From Centroberyx gerrardi (taxonomy: Eukaryota > Chordata > Actinopteri > Beryciformes > Berycidae), in NCBI RefSeq assembly GCF_048128805.1, contig NC_136010.1, positions 17,681,480-17,745,479 on the forward strand: a stretch of DNA of 64,000 nucleotides, read 5' to 3'. Below, one piece after another: positions 38,701-59,483 of the stretch (position 1 is its first letter; each line of letters starts with the position of its first letter). Both the position numbers and the translations under genes were made by a program. Under the pieces are notes generated by a model. It was not told the origin of the DNA, ran no database searches, and saw only the letters and a program-made list of their open reading frames with translations.

Positions 38701-41700
38701 CTGTGGCTTTTCCTGGTTTTTCATGTTATTGTACTGTAGTTACCCCATTTCAGCCACCACAACCCTGCAGTCAGACTCTGATGACAGAACAAGAGCCACC
38801 CGCAAGCACCAGTCCTATTCCTTGGCCCTGAGTCAGATTGTGCTTGCTCACTGGTAATCCCCTCATGGGCCTCATTGTCAGTTTCTACTGTAAGAGCTTG
38901 TGAATCTTGGTTCATATCTCTGTCAGGATGTGGCATCAGTGTGCAAAGTCTGTGCTGTATGCTAGGCATTGATGGCTCCAATCTGTAATCTAAGTAAAAC
39001 AGAGAGTTAACAATTGTTAGTGAGAAGAAGTGAGACTATTTGATATGTTTAAAAAAAAAAAAGTCAAGGCAGTGTTGTCCTGTAGTTTACACTGTCTGTT
39101 GATCATTAACTTTAATGATAATAACATTTGATGAGTTTATCAATTTATGGATAGTGTTTAGGAATTGAACAGTTCAAAGGTTTTAGTCCATCAGCCTTGC
39201 AAGTCAACATAGGTGTACTGGCAGTGCATTTCAAATCATCCATAACATTCAGAAGTTTTAACGTAGAGGAAGCTGTTTGGACATTAGCCTACATCACAGA
39301 AATCAAGAACTGGGAAAACGGTCGGATGACTTGTTTTCTGCTCTCGCCATGGAACATGTGGATGAATAGTGCTGTCCCATTGCTGGCTTCACATTTCTTA
39401 GTATCTACAGGCATAGTGATGGCAAAGTTGTCCTATCTGACAATCCGCAGACGACTGTGAGGAGTGGCAGGTAAAGGGAAGTCCCTTGGGGACAGACTGA
39501 CGTCAGTGGAGCACAACCACAAGCAGGTTGACAGGAAACTTGGAGGTAGCCGGGAGTGCAGCCTAATAGGCAGCGATAAGGACAACAAACAGGTTTGTTT
39601 TTGCGGGTAGCCCATGTTTATGATATTGTGTTTTGGCTCTCTGCTTGACGTGCAGCAGATGGTTGTTCTCTGGCAGCACTGTTTTATTTTTCAATCATGT
39701 TTTTATTGAATCTTTTAGTGATTCAAGTTTTCATTGCTTTCTCATGTCTTTAATGCCAAAGTGCAAGTTTCTCATTCTGCATCCTTTGTTTCCCATCTCT
39801 TTGTCTCTGCTCGTTCTGTCGGCAGTCAGCAATAGGAAGGCTCCTCCTCCAGTCCCACCCCGCACCACCTCCAAGCCCCTCATCTCAGTGACTGTGCAGA
39901 GCAGCACCGAATCGGCCCAGGACACCTACCTGGACCAGCAGGACCGCGGCAGTGAGGCCAACAGCCAGTCAGGACGCAGCAATTCCTCTGACAGCCTCTG
40001 TAGCATCCGTACCGGCAGTCTGGCTAAGGGCACCCAGCCCCCGGCCCCCATCCCTGCTGCTGCCCCTGCACCCACTGCAACTTTTGTACCCCCTGTCCCT
40101 GCCCCTCGTGAACTCCCTCCCACCACCACCACCTCCTCCTCTTCCTCAACGACTACCACCACTACCAGCTCTACCCAGCCCCAGAATGACACCCTGAGCA
40201 CTTGTGTCACCCTAGAGCAGGCCACGACTGGACCCAAGAGGAAACTGTCCTCCATCGGAATCCAGGTGAGATTTGCCTGCTTTTCATTTGTTGTGAGATA
40301 CATTTCACATTGGGAGAAGGCAGCTAAAGCCACCTGCACAGAGGTTGCGTTCGACTGATTTGCTGTTGTTTGATTGCCATGGTTGATTGACAGGTGGACT
40401 GCCTTCTGCCAATCCCAAGAGAGGAGCCACTCTCCCTGACTGCTCCCCTGAAGTTCCAGTCAATTGGAGTTCAAGTGGAGAACGGCAGGCCGTAAGTACT
40501 TAATTTTGCAGAGGTGACTTCCTGTGACAAGTCTTCCTGGGGCCATAGAGACATAATAATTCCGCATTACAGATATTAATTTTTATTCAATTTTTCCCCA
40601 ATTTTGTATTGATAGGTCAAATCCTGTAAAATGTAGACCTTAGGTAAGACGGCAAAGGAAAGGATGGAGAAAAAAGCAGGGGAGAAGGTGGATGGTAGGG
40701 GTCAGTAGAGAAGGAGCATGGACAGTAGGAGGAGCAGGCAGAGAATAGGAGTGGGAGAGAGCCATTTAGTTCCTGAAAATGGTAATAATCATCTTGATTG
40801 ATTTATACCCTTGATTGATATAACCCTTTGCACATATTTGCTGGTTTTGTTGTGACAGCTTTGCTGTTTGTACAAAAGAAAGATTGCACTAACATTGGAA
40901 AAATCTATTGTATATCATAAGTAAAAACTATTCTGTTCACACTTGGTGGTTTTATAATTGTAACGGCTTTATTGTTTGCACAGGACTGAAAGATTGCATT
41001 GATGCTAGAATATTTTTTTATTCATACAGCAAGTAGGAGCTTTGGCTGGTTTTGTTGCAGCTTTTTGTTTGACTGGTGTTATAGCTTTAGCTTTGTAAGG
41101 TACAAAGTTTGCACTGATGCTGCTGGAAATAATTTTATTTTAAGGAAATATGAGGAAATGGTCTCATAAATGAATTATTATTAATAATTTCATTTAATTT
41201 TTTTATACAGCTGTCACAGGCTATTGATTTTCAAGCTGTACTTTAGCAGTACACTTAGGCAGAAGAATGATGCACTTCACATGTTATTGCAATATCCAAC
41301 AAATTAATCACACATTGCATTTTTTCTCCATATCAGGCAGGCCTAGTATTGATCAATGTTATTTGTTAAGTGCAGTTCACAATTATTTTGTATTGTTTGG
41401 GGGTTTTCCTTTGCGTTGTTGTTGTCTGTGAATCTCCTGTTTTTCAAGCTCTTACTCTTGTCCTGCCCTTCTCTCCCTGACTGACACAAACATGCACACA
41501 TTCACACCCTGCTGTCTCTGATGCTGGCATAGCTGCAGCCTGTGCAGCAGAGACAGTAGCTAAGGTCATCCAGCAGTCAGCCTGGCAGCAGCACAGCAGC
41601 CCAGGGCTCTGATTGATATGCTCTTGCTCTCGTTTTGACCGTAGTGAGCCGAACATAGTGAGAAACTGGCCATTTAAACTGTCCAGTGCAGTGTAATATC

Positions 41701-44521
41701 CCTTAATCACATTTGTTGGACTGCCTGCTTCCCCCTTTCTCCTGCTCAGTATCTTCTGAAGGCAGCAGTTCATCCTTTTATGTTGTGTTTCTGATCTCCT
41801 GCCCCCCACCCCCTCTCTCCCCCCTGTGACGTTGTCTCTAGTCATCTCTGCCTCTCTGTGCTCTGTTGCAATAGATAATACTGCACCCTCAGTTGCCATC
41901 ATGTCCTATATTTATCAGTCAAACTCACTGACTGACTTCAAACTGTTATTGTGGAAAATGTTGGACCCATCACTTCATTGCCCTTATTTTTTTGTTTTGC
42001 TGATTCAGTCTGTCAGCAGCTGATGTGTATGTGTGTCTTTGCAGTCTCAGCCGGGGCAGCAGCATGGCCTCCAGACAGAATACAGAGACTGAGCCTCAGG
42101 AGTCCCAGGTTGCAGCACCCACGGAAAACAACACGACCAACTGCGCCAACAGTCAGACGGTGAATGCCGCCGCCGCCAACGGAGAGGACAGGGCCGTGGA
42201 ACAGCAGCCCCTCAAACACGCTTCCGTCTCATCCAGGATATCCACCTCGCTGCCGGAGACTCTGGACCCGGCACTGGACCCCTCTTCCCTGCCGCCCCCA
42301 GACCCCAGCCTGGAGACCGGAAACTGCAGCACCCACGGAGATGCCGTTCAGTCCACCACGCCTGCCTGCCTCCGAGACGGTAACTGGTTTCTGAAGCTGC
42401 TGCAGGCGGAGACGGGCCGCATGGAGGGCTGGTGTCAACAGATGGAGCAGGAGACCAAAGACAACAAGCTCTCAGAGGAGGGTAAGTGACAGGATTACAT
42501 GAAGAGGCTGTGAACATGCTCAATGTGCTCACTATGACTTCATTCACAGTCTAAAACATCAGATCTTGGAAAGTGAAAGGCCCCATTCTTCAGGAAATTA
42601 CAGTGAGCAGCTTGTCAACTCACTGACATGTAGCATAGAATTGATGTCCCTATCAATGAAGGCCACAGACAGACAGGGTCAGGCCTTGGCCCCTGTGGAC
42701 TGTGGAGAAGATAAGACAAGGCAGGACACACTCATTACTGCTAATGGCTCACAGTAACGCTGCTCATTATGGTGGGAGTAAGCTGCTTTTCAGCTGTAAT
42801 AGAACCACCGCCGAGTCATTTCCCTTTTTCATCTCCCAGAATCCCACTCAGACTTTCAGGCAGATCTATCTCTGCAGTGTCTTAAATATGAATGAGTAAG
42901 GAGCAGACTGTAGCTGTAGAGGCTCCATCAGATTATCGTTCCCCCTGAATTATGAATTTCTTTTTACATGCAAATGTAAGGTAGAAAATATATTTGTTGT
43001 CTTCCTTAACATGGAATGAATAACTTATTTCTAAGGATATAATTTTCTGACACAAAATGTTAAATGGTAAATGTTACATAAAGACGTTAGTACTTGACAA
43101 CAGGAAAAAATACCAAATAGTTGCTACCCTCCGCTATGTCTTGAAACAGTTCTCTAACCCATTATGTACATACAGTATGTGTGCATAAGATCACTTGGTT
43201 TTGTTTCTTTACCCAAAAAATATGGAACTCAAAGGAATGGCCTAATGTCTTCTGTGTCGTTTTCACAGTGTAAGAGCTTGGACCCACTTATGTACAGTAT
43301 ATTTCTAGTTTTGAACACCATACTGTAATTCTCCTTCAGTGTTTTGCAGCTTGTGATGGTTTGCCATATTCCTCTGTGCTTCTGTAGTTTTGGGGACGAT
43401 CCGCAGTGCAGTGGGCAGCGCCCAGCTCCTCATGTCACAGAAGTTCCAGCAGTTCCGAGGGCTTTGTAATGAGAACTTGGTGAGTGGCTCTATTGGATTC
43501 TATTGGATCTCTCCATTGCTATCATAACTAACTTCATGTTTTTGTTTTAGCCTCACAAATTCTTCTTGACCCCATTTACTATCATCTTTCTTCCTGCCCA
43601 CATCTTACTTTCGGGCATGCTGAGATGCAGAAGTCTTCTCATTACACTTGGAGAGGAAATAGACTTTTCAAACACAAAAATGAGATCCCTGATGATTTCC
43701 CCCTCTGTCTGTTTTTTTTATATACTGTATATTACAGGTCTAATGCAGTTATGAAATGATCTCTGAAAGTTAATTGGTGCAAGTGTATTTTCGCCTCATC
43801 CTTTTGCTTGAGGGGCGGAAAATAGTTTCGGAAATGTGGGGGGTAATTAATTCCCTCTGGTTTGGCTAAAGCCAATCATCTATCACTTCACTATACTCTC
43901 TCATTTTCCTCTCACTAGAACGTGAATGCCAACCCGCGACCCACAGCACAGGACCTGGCTGGGTTCTGGGATCTTCTGCAACTCACAATAGAAGACATCA
44001 GCTTGAAGTTCGATGAGCTCTACCAACTCAAAGCCAACAACTGGCAACTTCCTGAGAAATCAGAGAAGAAGGTATTGCTTTGCTGCCAGACAATTTTCAT
44101 CATACTTAAGATTCTGGAAGTTTTTAATGTTGAAACTTGAGCCCAGAGGATTTTGTCTTGTTATCTTTTCCATCATTTAGCAAACAGCCAAGTAGATGAG
44201 TTGCAAATTATGTCAGTGCCGTTATAGGTTGGAAGTTGGGCTAATACCATGCAGCTGACTTATTTATCTACTTTTCTTTTGTTATGTTTTCCTCAGGAGG
44301 AGAAGAAGCAGCTTCCATCGTCCGTGCCAAAGAAGCAATCTAAGCCCAAGCTGTCGGCGGGGAAGGACAGGAGTGTGGACTCGGCCGTGGACAAGCAGCG
44401 GCAGGAAGCCAGGAAACGGTTGATGGCAGCGAAGCGCGCGGCGTCGGTACGACAGAACTCTGCCACGGAAAGCGCCGACAGCATCGAGATCTACGTCCCC
44501 GAGGCCCAGACCCGCCTCTGA
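25588..44521 (+). CDS. dlgap4: DLG-associated protein 4 (SAPAP4/GKAP family), 10 coding exons
   Basis: Postsynaptic scaffold that links PSD-95-type guanylate kinase domains to Shank proteins. Coding exons: 25588-26796, 27292-27527, 28631-28778, 30461-30680, 39826-40265, 40394-40491, 42045-42481, 43388-43479, 43919-44071, 44297-44521. All are bounded by AG/GT and all phases agree, giving 1,085 residues (human about 990). The start MKGLG...RHLSDS is the DLGAP4 N-terminus and identifies the paralogue. Seen in order: SPGRIRHLMHSVQKLFAKSQSLE (about 190-212), three RxxSY-type guanylate-kinase-binding repeats (about 426-438, 459-468, 563-576), two dynein light chain LC8-type motifs (SIGIQVD, SIGVQVE; about 747-780), the GH1 domain (about 893-1000) and the class I PDZ ligand EAQTRL at the end. 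The fish protein has extra Gly/Met/Leu-rich (exon 1) and Pro/Thr/Ser-rich (exon 5) segments. One human segment between exons 3 and 4 was not found. Confidence 0.93.
27061..27144 (+). repeat. Three 28-bp tandem units in dlgap4 intron
   Basis: Units begin at 27061, 27089 and 27117, each starting ttttcttcagt(a/t)ccattgc, with a few mismatches. Each copy contains a pyrimidine run followed by CAG, so each resembles a splice acceptor placed 150-230 bases before the true one at 27291. Confidence 0.85.
27292..27527 (+). CDS. dlgap4: dlgap4 exon with two guanylate-kinase-binding repeats
   Basis: Encodes residues 404-481 plus two bases. It contains RRMRSGSYVKAMG and RRQSYLRATQ. In the DLGAP family the Ser before Tyr in these repeats is phosphorylated and then binds the guanylate kinase-like domain of PSD-95 proteins. 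An acidic and Ser-rich linker (DPEDSEDSEGSPKPSPK) lies between them. The donor is GTGAGT at 27528. Confidence 0.9.
30461..30680 (+). CDS. dlgap4: dlgap4 exon with third guanylate-kinase-binding repeat
   Basis: Encodes about residues 532-604, including ESQAVEALDLP and FRSRSHSYLRAIQAGCSQDED, the most conserved internal stretch of the family. It starts after TTTCAG and ends before GTGAGT (phase 1). The partner exon at 39826 begins with the two bases needed to complete the codon, across an intron of 9.1 kb. Confidence 0.92.
31080..31113 (+). repeat. (ATGTT)n tract after LINE/SINE-like tail
   Basis: A pentamer repeat directly follows ccacgggggataaaataaag, which resembles the 3' tail of fish non-LTR retrotransposons. 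No body of such an element is evident upstream, so at most a 3' fragment survives. Confidence 0.6.
31412..31462 (+). repeat. GAATGCAT-type short tandem repeat
   Basis: Four-base GAAT units pass into eight-base variants (gaatgcat, gaatgcaa) across about 50 bases in the fourth dlgap4 intron. Confidence 0.75.
32950..33900. promoter_or_regulatory. CpG-rich, GTTAGC-rich island in dlgap4 intron 4; candidate internal promoter
   Basis: Within a 9-kb AT-rich intron, this stretch is sharply richer in CpG (for example ccgcggcgtcag at about 32,980 and repeated aacgt/cgtta). It contains many copies of gctaacg/cgttagc, often as near-palindromes such as gctaacgttaac and gctaacgtgagctaacg. Mammalian DLGAP4 has a short isoform that starts downstream of the first guanylate-kinase repeats. 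An alternative promoter at this place, before the exon at 39826, would produce an equivalent short form. No first exon with a matching splice phase was firmly identified. Confidence 0.45.
36899..37087 (-). mobile_element. tRNA-derived SINE with intact target-site duplication
   Basis: Read on the minus strand it starts with a tRNA-like head: an A-box-like tgtctcagtggtctaagg (plus-strand 37055-37072) and a B-box-like ggctcgaatcc (37017-37027). A unique body follows, and it ends in an A-rich tail (T-rich on the plus strand at about 36,894-36,915). It is flanked by the same 16 bases, gctagtcctgcttttt, at 36883-36898 and 37088-37103, so the insertion is well preserved. It is a pol III promoter-bearing SINE, not a functional tRNA. 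Confidence 0.85.
39826..40491 (+). CDS. dlgap4: dlgap4 exons with SH3-type proline motif and LC8 motifs
   Basis: Two exons, 39826-40265 and 40394-40491, separated by a 128-base intron. The first begins NRKAPPPVPPRTTSKPLISVTVQSS, a strongly conserved DLGAP stretch with a PPPVPPR proline motif. A long Pro/Ala then Thr/Ser low-complexity region follows, then KRKLSSIGIQ. The intron falls exactly inside the SIGIQ-VD motif, so the light chain-binding sequence exists only after splicing. A second copy, SIGVQVE, lies in the next exon. Confidence 0.88.
40841..41150 (+). repeat. Three diverged tandem copies of about 100 bp
   Basis: Copies begin near 40,841, 40,946 and 41,046, each with tggttttgttg or tggttttataattg, then ...gcttt..tgtttg.aca.., then a gattgcactaacat / gattgcattgatgc / gtttgcactgatgc segment. 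They have diverged strongly, so the duplications are old. They lie in the intron after the exon ending at 40491. Confidence 0.55.
42045..44521 (+). CDS. dlgap4: dlgap4 last four exons: GH1 domain and PDZ ligand
   Basis: Exons 42045-42481, 43388-43479, 43919-44071 and 44297-44521. They encode the GKAP homology (GH1) domain, from about RDGNWFLKLLQAETGRMEGW through LMSQKFQQFRGLC and DLAGFWDLLQLTIEDISLKF to LKANNW. A Lys-rich linker and the end SADSIEIYVPEAQTRL with TGA at 44519-44521 follow. The VPEAQTRL ending (IPEAQTRL in DLGAP1 and DLGAP3) again points to DLGAP4. Confidence 0.93.
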
Positions 44522-47500
44522 GAGTGAACCAGCACCGGTTCCCCATGAAGGAAAATCCTGATTCACTTCAAACACTCATTGACACAAACACACAGACAGA
44601 TTTGAAACGAACACGCAGAAGTACAAGGGGTGCAGAGGCCGATCCCTTATGGCAGCACAGCTGAAGACAGGAGGACGACCGAGGGGATCACAGGGCACCG
44701 AAACTATCCAGAACAATGCAAACAATCTCCTGGCTGCCATGGGACAGAAATAACCTTGACAGATGTTTAATACTATTGTTATTATTGTTATTACTATTGA
44801 CATTATAATAATTATTATCTCCCAAAATATATCAAGACTGTCTTAAATGTGCAAGTATCTTGGATAAAGATATCCTATTCCTTGTGAGCTGAAGAATCTT
44901 GGTATCCCAGAAGTTTACTCTCTTACTCCCCTCACTGCTGAGTCTACAGGCAAGTCCTGGCTGCCTGGTTTACGAGCTGAGCTACCACCCACACACACTC
45001 AGGATACACATGCAGGTGTACTCACTGTCCACAGAGTCTTCCTGTTCTCTATTTGTATTTAGGCTGCCACTCATCGGGTGTGGTGTGTAAGCTTTACTGT
45101 GTAAGAAATATACGATGGTGTTGATGTACTCAGAGGTTTAAATCACAGAGAACCAGAGGAAGGCAGTAGCATATATTATAAATATCACACTCTGGTTATT
45201 ACCATGTACATTTTGTAAATGTTCTATACCAGATTATTTGTTAGAAAGAGGTCAGTGTTCAGTACCAAGGTAGTTTTTTATAGACTGAGTACATGTACTG
45301 TCATGATATATTAGCACTTGATGCAATCATTCACTCCACTTCTCTCTCTCTCCCCCTCTCCTTTTCACAAACGCACACTACACAGTCTGTGTCTGTGAAA
45401 ACCCCATTGTTAAAAGTCTTATATTTGTTTATTTTTGTGGAGGGATGCAAGATATGACTGGCCAGTCAGTTTGCGCAACAGAGGAATGTATGAAATGTAT
45501 GCATTTAAAGCTCATTTTGACTTGATGACTGCACTTTCCATTCACCTCAGATCAAGTTCGCCCACCTCTTGTTTCCTTAATCATTCTATCTTTCACTGCA
45601 TCCTCATGTGATGTAGGGGACCAAGACATTAACCACTTTATAAAGCATTCCCACTCATCCAAAATGCGTCGGTGCATGTGATAGGGTGGGGATTGACTTG
45701 CTAATGGAAAGGAAATGGGATAGCAATAATAAAATTTCCAGTATTTGAGCTAACGGCGGAGTAGGTGCCCAGTCTTAAATCATTTAACGTTTCAATAAGA
45801 CTGCTTAATACACAGGATGACTATTTAGACTTTATCTGTTTCTTTTATGAAATAGTTGTTGTGGAAAATGGCTATAGAAATCTCAGGTTGAGCACTCAAA
45901 GCCAACAGTCAAAACCATAATGGACATCTGATATTTATAGTATTACCACTAATTAATTGGACAATTGCTCATAGCCATTTTGAAATATTTTAATGACCCA
46001 GTTACTAAGTGTCCCTATCTCAGAAAAATAGAGTTTATTAAAGGTTTGGCACAATGAAGTACAAGCCCCAGTAGGGTTACATAATTCTGATGTCTCCTTC
46101 AGTCTCCTTTCTAGCAGCTTGATCCAGAGAGGCATTGAGATTGAAGACTTATGGTACTTTTTTTTTTTAATTTAAATTTTAATGTAATTCGGCACCTTGT
46201 GTGACTTTCTGTGTCAACCAAGATGTGTCTGTTGGCTTCTATGAAATTGATGGCGCTGCATAGGTTTGGATATTGTGCCAAGATGGCATGGAGTTGAATG
46301 TCATTTGAGAAAGGTTTTATTTTAAGTGAGGTGTGATGATCCACTCATGACTTTATTTAGCACTAGATTTAGCACAATTCATTGTGCATTCATCCGCTCA
46401 CTCCAGAATTCAAGCTATGCCCAGTTCCCATCCAACCAGATGACACAAATTATGTTTGAGAGAAATGAAATTTGAATCTCTCTCATGTTTTTTTATGTTT
46501 CAATTTTCTCAAATGGAATCAGAAGTGTCAAGGGTGCAGGAGTGGAACTGGGCATAGTAGATGCTCATGCACAGGTCTAGGGTGACTCTCACCATTTAGG
46601 TTTTTGTGTGTTTTTTCCTAGTAAGAGCTGGCTCTCCCCCTACTGGTCAACCCTTGCATCACTCTCCAGACAAAATCCTGTTCCACTCCATTTTGTATCT
46701 TTAGTTCACGTCAAAGAATAGGTGAAGTACAACTGGGAATGCTGACACAACACCAGGTTGTTGATTTTATTATTTTGTTATTTTGTTTTATTTGTATTAC
46801 ATCAACAATGGACATGTACATTCATTGTCCAAAGAAATCATTAAACATCCCTTTGCTACATGTCCTGGTCATCATTCTTGCTGTTTTTTCTATTGCACTC
46901 ATCCCTCCTATATTGGTAATATTAGCTGTTCAGTTAATATTACAGACAAATGAATCATAAGCATTAGACCCTTCAGTGTTACTGTGTAATCTCTTAAAGC
47001 ATGGCCTTCTTAATACAAAGACATACAAAGATCTTAGCTAGTGAAATTTCAGTACTCCTTTAAATAAATCTTGCGAAATGATCTGAAACTATTCAATCTG
47101 TATAAGGCATTCAGGGTATGTTAATGATGAAAGTGTGTAAACTGTGATAAGCGGTGGAAAGTCCTCTCCTTTTCATATCATTTGAAAGCTGGATCCCTTT
47201 ATTTCCCCATAATACTGAACTTTAAGAGAGCATGACCTGATCAGGGATCTTCAGACAGTTTGTTTACCAGTACTTCCTGAGTTTCAAAGGGCTACAAAAT
47301 GGACAAAAAATGACCAGAAGGTGCAACTCCGGTGGCAGATCATGTGGATAATGCTTTTCGACCACCATGTGGACAAGGCAATATTCTCCGGTTAAATGGT
47401 TTTTAAAATTTACAGGACTGTCTGGATCAGTAACAGTTGCCATGAATATGTTTTGGGGTAGAAATTGGGACATAATGCTTCATGGACAGGAACAAACTGG

Positions 47501-47764
47501 AAATCATAAGCCCATTTGACTTAAAAACCCTAGTGGCCGTCTCTCTGGCTTTATCTCCTCACTTGGCAACTGTCCTCTCAGAGACTGAGTTATGAAAATG
47601 AGCAAAAACTACATGTAATTCCAGATTATCTACTGCTGATGGACATTGTTTTACAAAATAAGCACATATCTCACAAATGAGGGGTTGTTTAATGTTATGG
47701 TGTATTAGTTAGACACTGTGAGGCTAGTTTCTTTTGAGAGAATAAAGAATTGTGATTGCAATGA
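44522..47764 (+). other. dlgap4: Probable 3'UTR of dlgap4
   Basis: AT-rich non-coding DNA after the stop. Candidate polyadenylation signals AATAAA lie at 45728-45733 and 47741-47746; the second is followed by T/G-rich sequence and would give a 3.2-kb 3'UTR, usual for neuronal scaffold transcripts. Which site is used cannot be decided from sequence. Confidence 0.55.
47741..47746 (+). terminator. Candidate polyadenylation signal of dlgap4
   Basis: AATAAA followed within 25 bases by tgtgattg and ttttgtgg, a GU-rich downstream context. An alternative AATAAA at 45728 would give a much shorter message. Confidence 0.45.
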
Positions 47765-48850
47765 AATTTTGTGGCATATCATTTTTTTTTCCTGGATGGA
47801 GTAAACAATAACCATGGAAATAAAGGGGGATACCGCGCTCAATTTAAGAACTCATAGATGTTATTCCTCTGGATAGTCCAATGTTTGTAGAAATGATCAA
47901 CTTGCTCCCAAAGCCAGAAACCAGAGAAGTAATATTCAAATCGTCAAGATGAAAAATCCCACTCCAGTATAGTGATTTTGACGACTGTTTTTGTGGACCC
48001 ACAGAATAGGCTACCTGATGTTTTTTACTCAAATGAGCTTCATCTTATTAGTGTTAATCAATCCAGAAAATCCCCCTTTGTGCTCCCAGAGCCACATTTA
48101 TAATCTTGCCCAACTCACTCCATGTTTTACCTCTTGATGACAGGTTCATGTCTCAGTTCTGTGGTCTCTGGCTCTGGGAGAGAGAGAATAATTTTCAAAA
48201 ACATTGGACTAGACACTAGATTCCAACACCATATGGATAACATATATGAACTTAGTGGCATTCCCCTTTAATGAACACCAAGAAAGACGCTGTCATCTCA
48301 CGTCACAGGCCACGTCTTGGTCTCATCATGACCCAGAGCGCCTCCTACAGGCTTGAAGAGGAACAGACCTCAGGGAATTTGTAAGGAGAAGCCAACCAAA
48401 GGCAGCCAGAATAAGACCGAAAGTGATTTTGCCTTCAAAATAAAAGCACAAAAATTGGCAATTCAAAAATAAGTATAGGGTTGCACGAAACAACAAAAAA
48501 GTGTCATCAAAATATATATTTTGCATCCCATATTACATGTGGGATGTAACTACGGCTGTAAAATAGATTAAAATGATAGTTTTTTTTCCCCCTTTACAAA
48601 TACCACAGCAAACTGAATGAACTATAAATATTATTGGAATATAGCAATAGCATGTGTGATTTCAACTATAAAGCCTGATAAAGTCACCATAACCTCACTA
48701 TTGTGTACCACAAACTCATTTTAAGTCCCCATAGGAATATTATAGTGATTTTCTGTTAGGGTTGTGCATTTTTGGCATTGATGGTTTGAAAAATTCATTG
48801 GTATTTTCATTTACTTTAATATATATTTTATTTTTGCTTTAGTAGGCCTA
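47765..48850. other. Intergenic spacer dlgap4-pfkfb2
   Basis: AT-rich DNA with no exon or repeat that I recognise. A run of 17 A at about 48,856-48,873 marks its right end. Confidence 0.5.
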
Positions 48851-48889
48851 ATGCGGAAAAAAAAAAAAAAAAGTCAAAAAAGGTTTTAT

Positions 48890-49080
48890 TTTGAAATATT
48901 TTGCCGGAAGTACCATTTGTTATTCCGCTAGCTTGACACTGCTGAGCTTCCTGCAGCAGACGCCGGGGAGGAGCTAAAACAACCGTGAAGAAGAAGACGT
49001 CTCCTCCGGCCGCGAAAGCCAGCGGATAGCGTTGTCTGAAAGAAAAAAAACGAATTGCACCGGCACCTGCTGTCGTTTTG
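48890..49080 (+). promoter_or_regulatory. pfkfb2: pfkfb2 promoter and non-coding first exon
   Basis: Composition changes abruptly from AT-rich to GC-rich here. There is a consensus ETS site CCGGAAGT at 48904-48911 and no TATA box, as in many broadly expressed genes. GC-rich sequence ends in a strong donor, ttttg|GTAAGT, at 49080/49081, so 49080 is very probably the end of a non-coding first exon. The transcription start lies somewhere between about 48,910 and 49,000. Confidence 0.6.
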
Positions 49081-49737
49081 GTAAGTTAATGCATTTTGGT
49101 TTAGCATCCTTACGCTGCAGTCACGTCCTTTCTCATCGAGACAAGAGACATTTCCCGTTTTAGGAGAAAAGAGAGAAGTGATGAACAAAATGTGATAGTT
49201 GCTCTGCAGGCCAACATTCTGCGTCGCTCTGTGTGACAGGATGACACAGAGTGGCACAAGTTTTGCTCCATTAGAACAGATGCATGTGATGTGAGAATAA
49301 CATTTACACGCGATAGTGGCCGAAAGGGTGATAAAGGCAAATTGTTTAATTGTTTCTACCTCATTACTTTGCCATTTTGACCTAGTTTGCTTGCACGCGA
49401 ACGAAAAATCACTAGAATATTCCTCTATACTCCTATAGGGACTTAAAGTGTGTTTCTGGTACTGTGAGATTACAGTGATCTTATAACATTTCTTGGTACT
49501 TTTATCTCTTATGTGGTGTCACTATAATTTGCCTATTTGTCTAGTGTTCTTATATTTGATCATGAATTGAATGTGAGCATGAGTCGGCATCCTGCTGCAC
49601 ACACACACCGTCTGCCTGCTGCCCGCTGTATTATCAGGCCGTGTCTGATGTGATACAGCAGAGTCATGTCTTTAGCAGAGAGATGCTGCTGACCTCAGCC
49701 TGCCGTTGACCCGAGCTCGTCGTCCCCCGGCCGGCCG

Positions 49738-49780
49738 TGACAGGACAGCAGGACAGCAGGACAGGAGGACAGCAGGAGCA
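49738..49780 (+). repeat. GGACAGCA tandem units in pfkfb2 5'UTR
   Basis: About five copies of the eight-base unit ggacagca/ggacagga lie 20-60 bases before the start codon, inside the leader part of the exon that carries the ATG. Confidence 0.7.
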
Positions 49781-49796
49781 CCGGGAGCCGGTCACC

Positions 49797-59483
<9,687 letters not shown>

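Noticed and set aside
39633..39825. A short-isoform dlgap4 start beginning at a TTG codon (…ALCLTCSRW)
   Set aside because: It needs a non-ATG start, and the frame runs through the intron acceptor region; the resemblance to a known short-isoform start is only a few residues.
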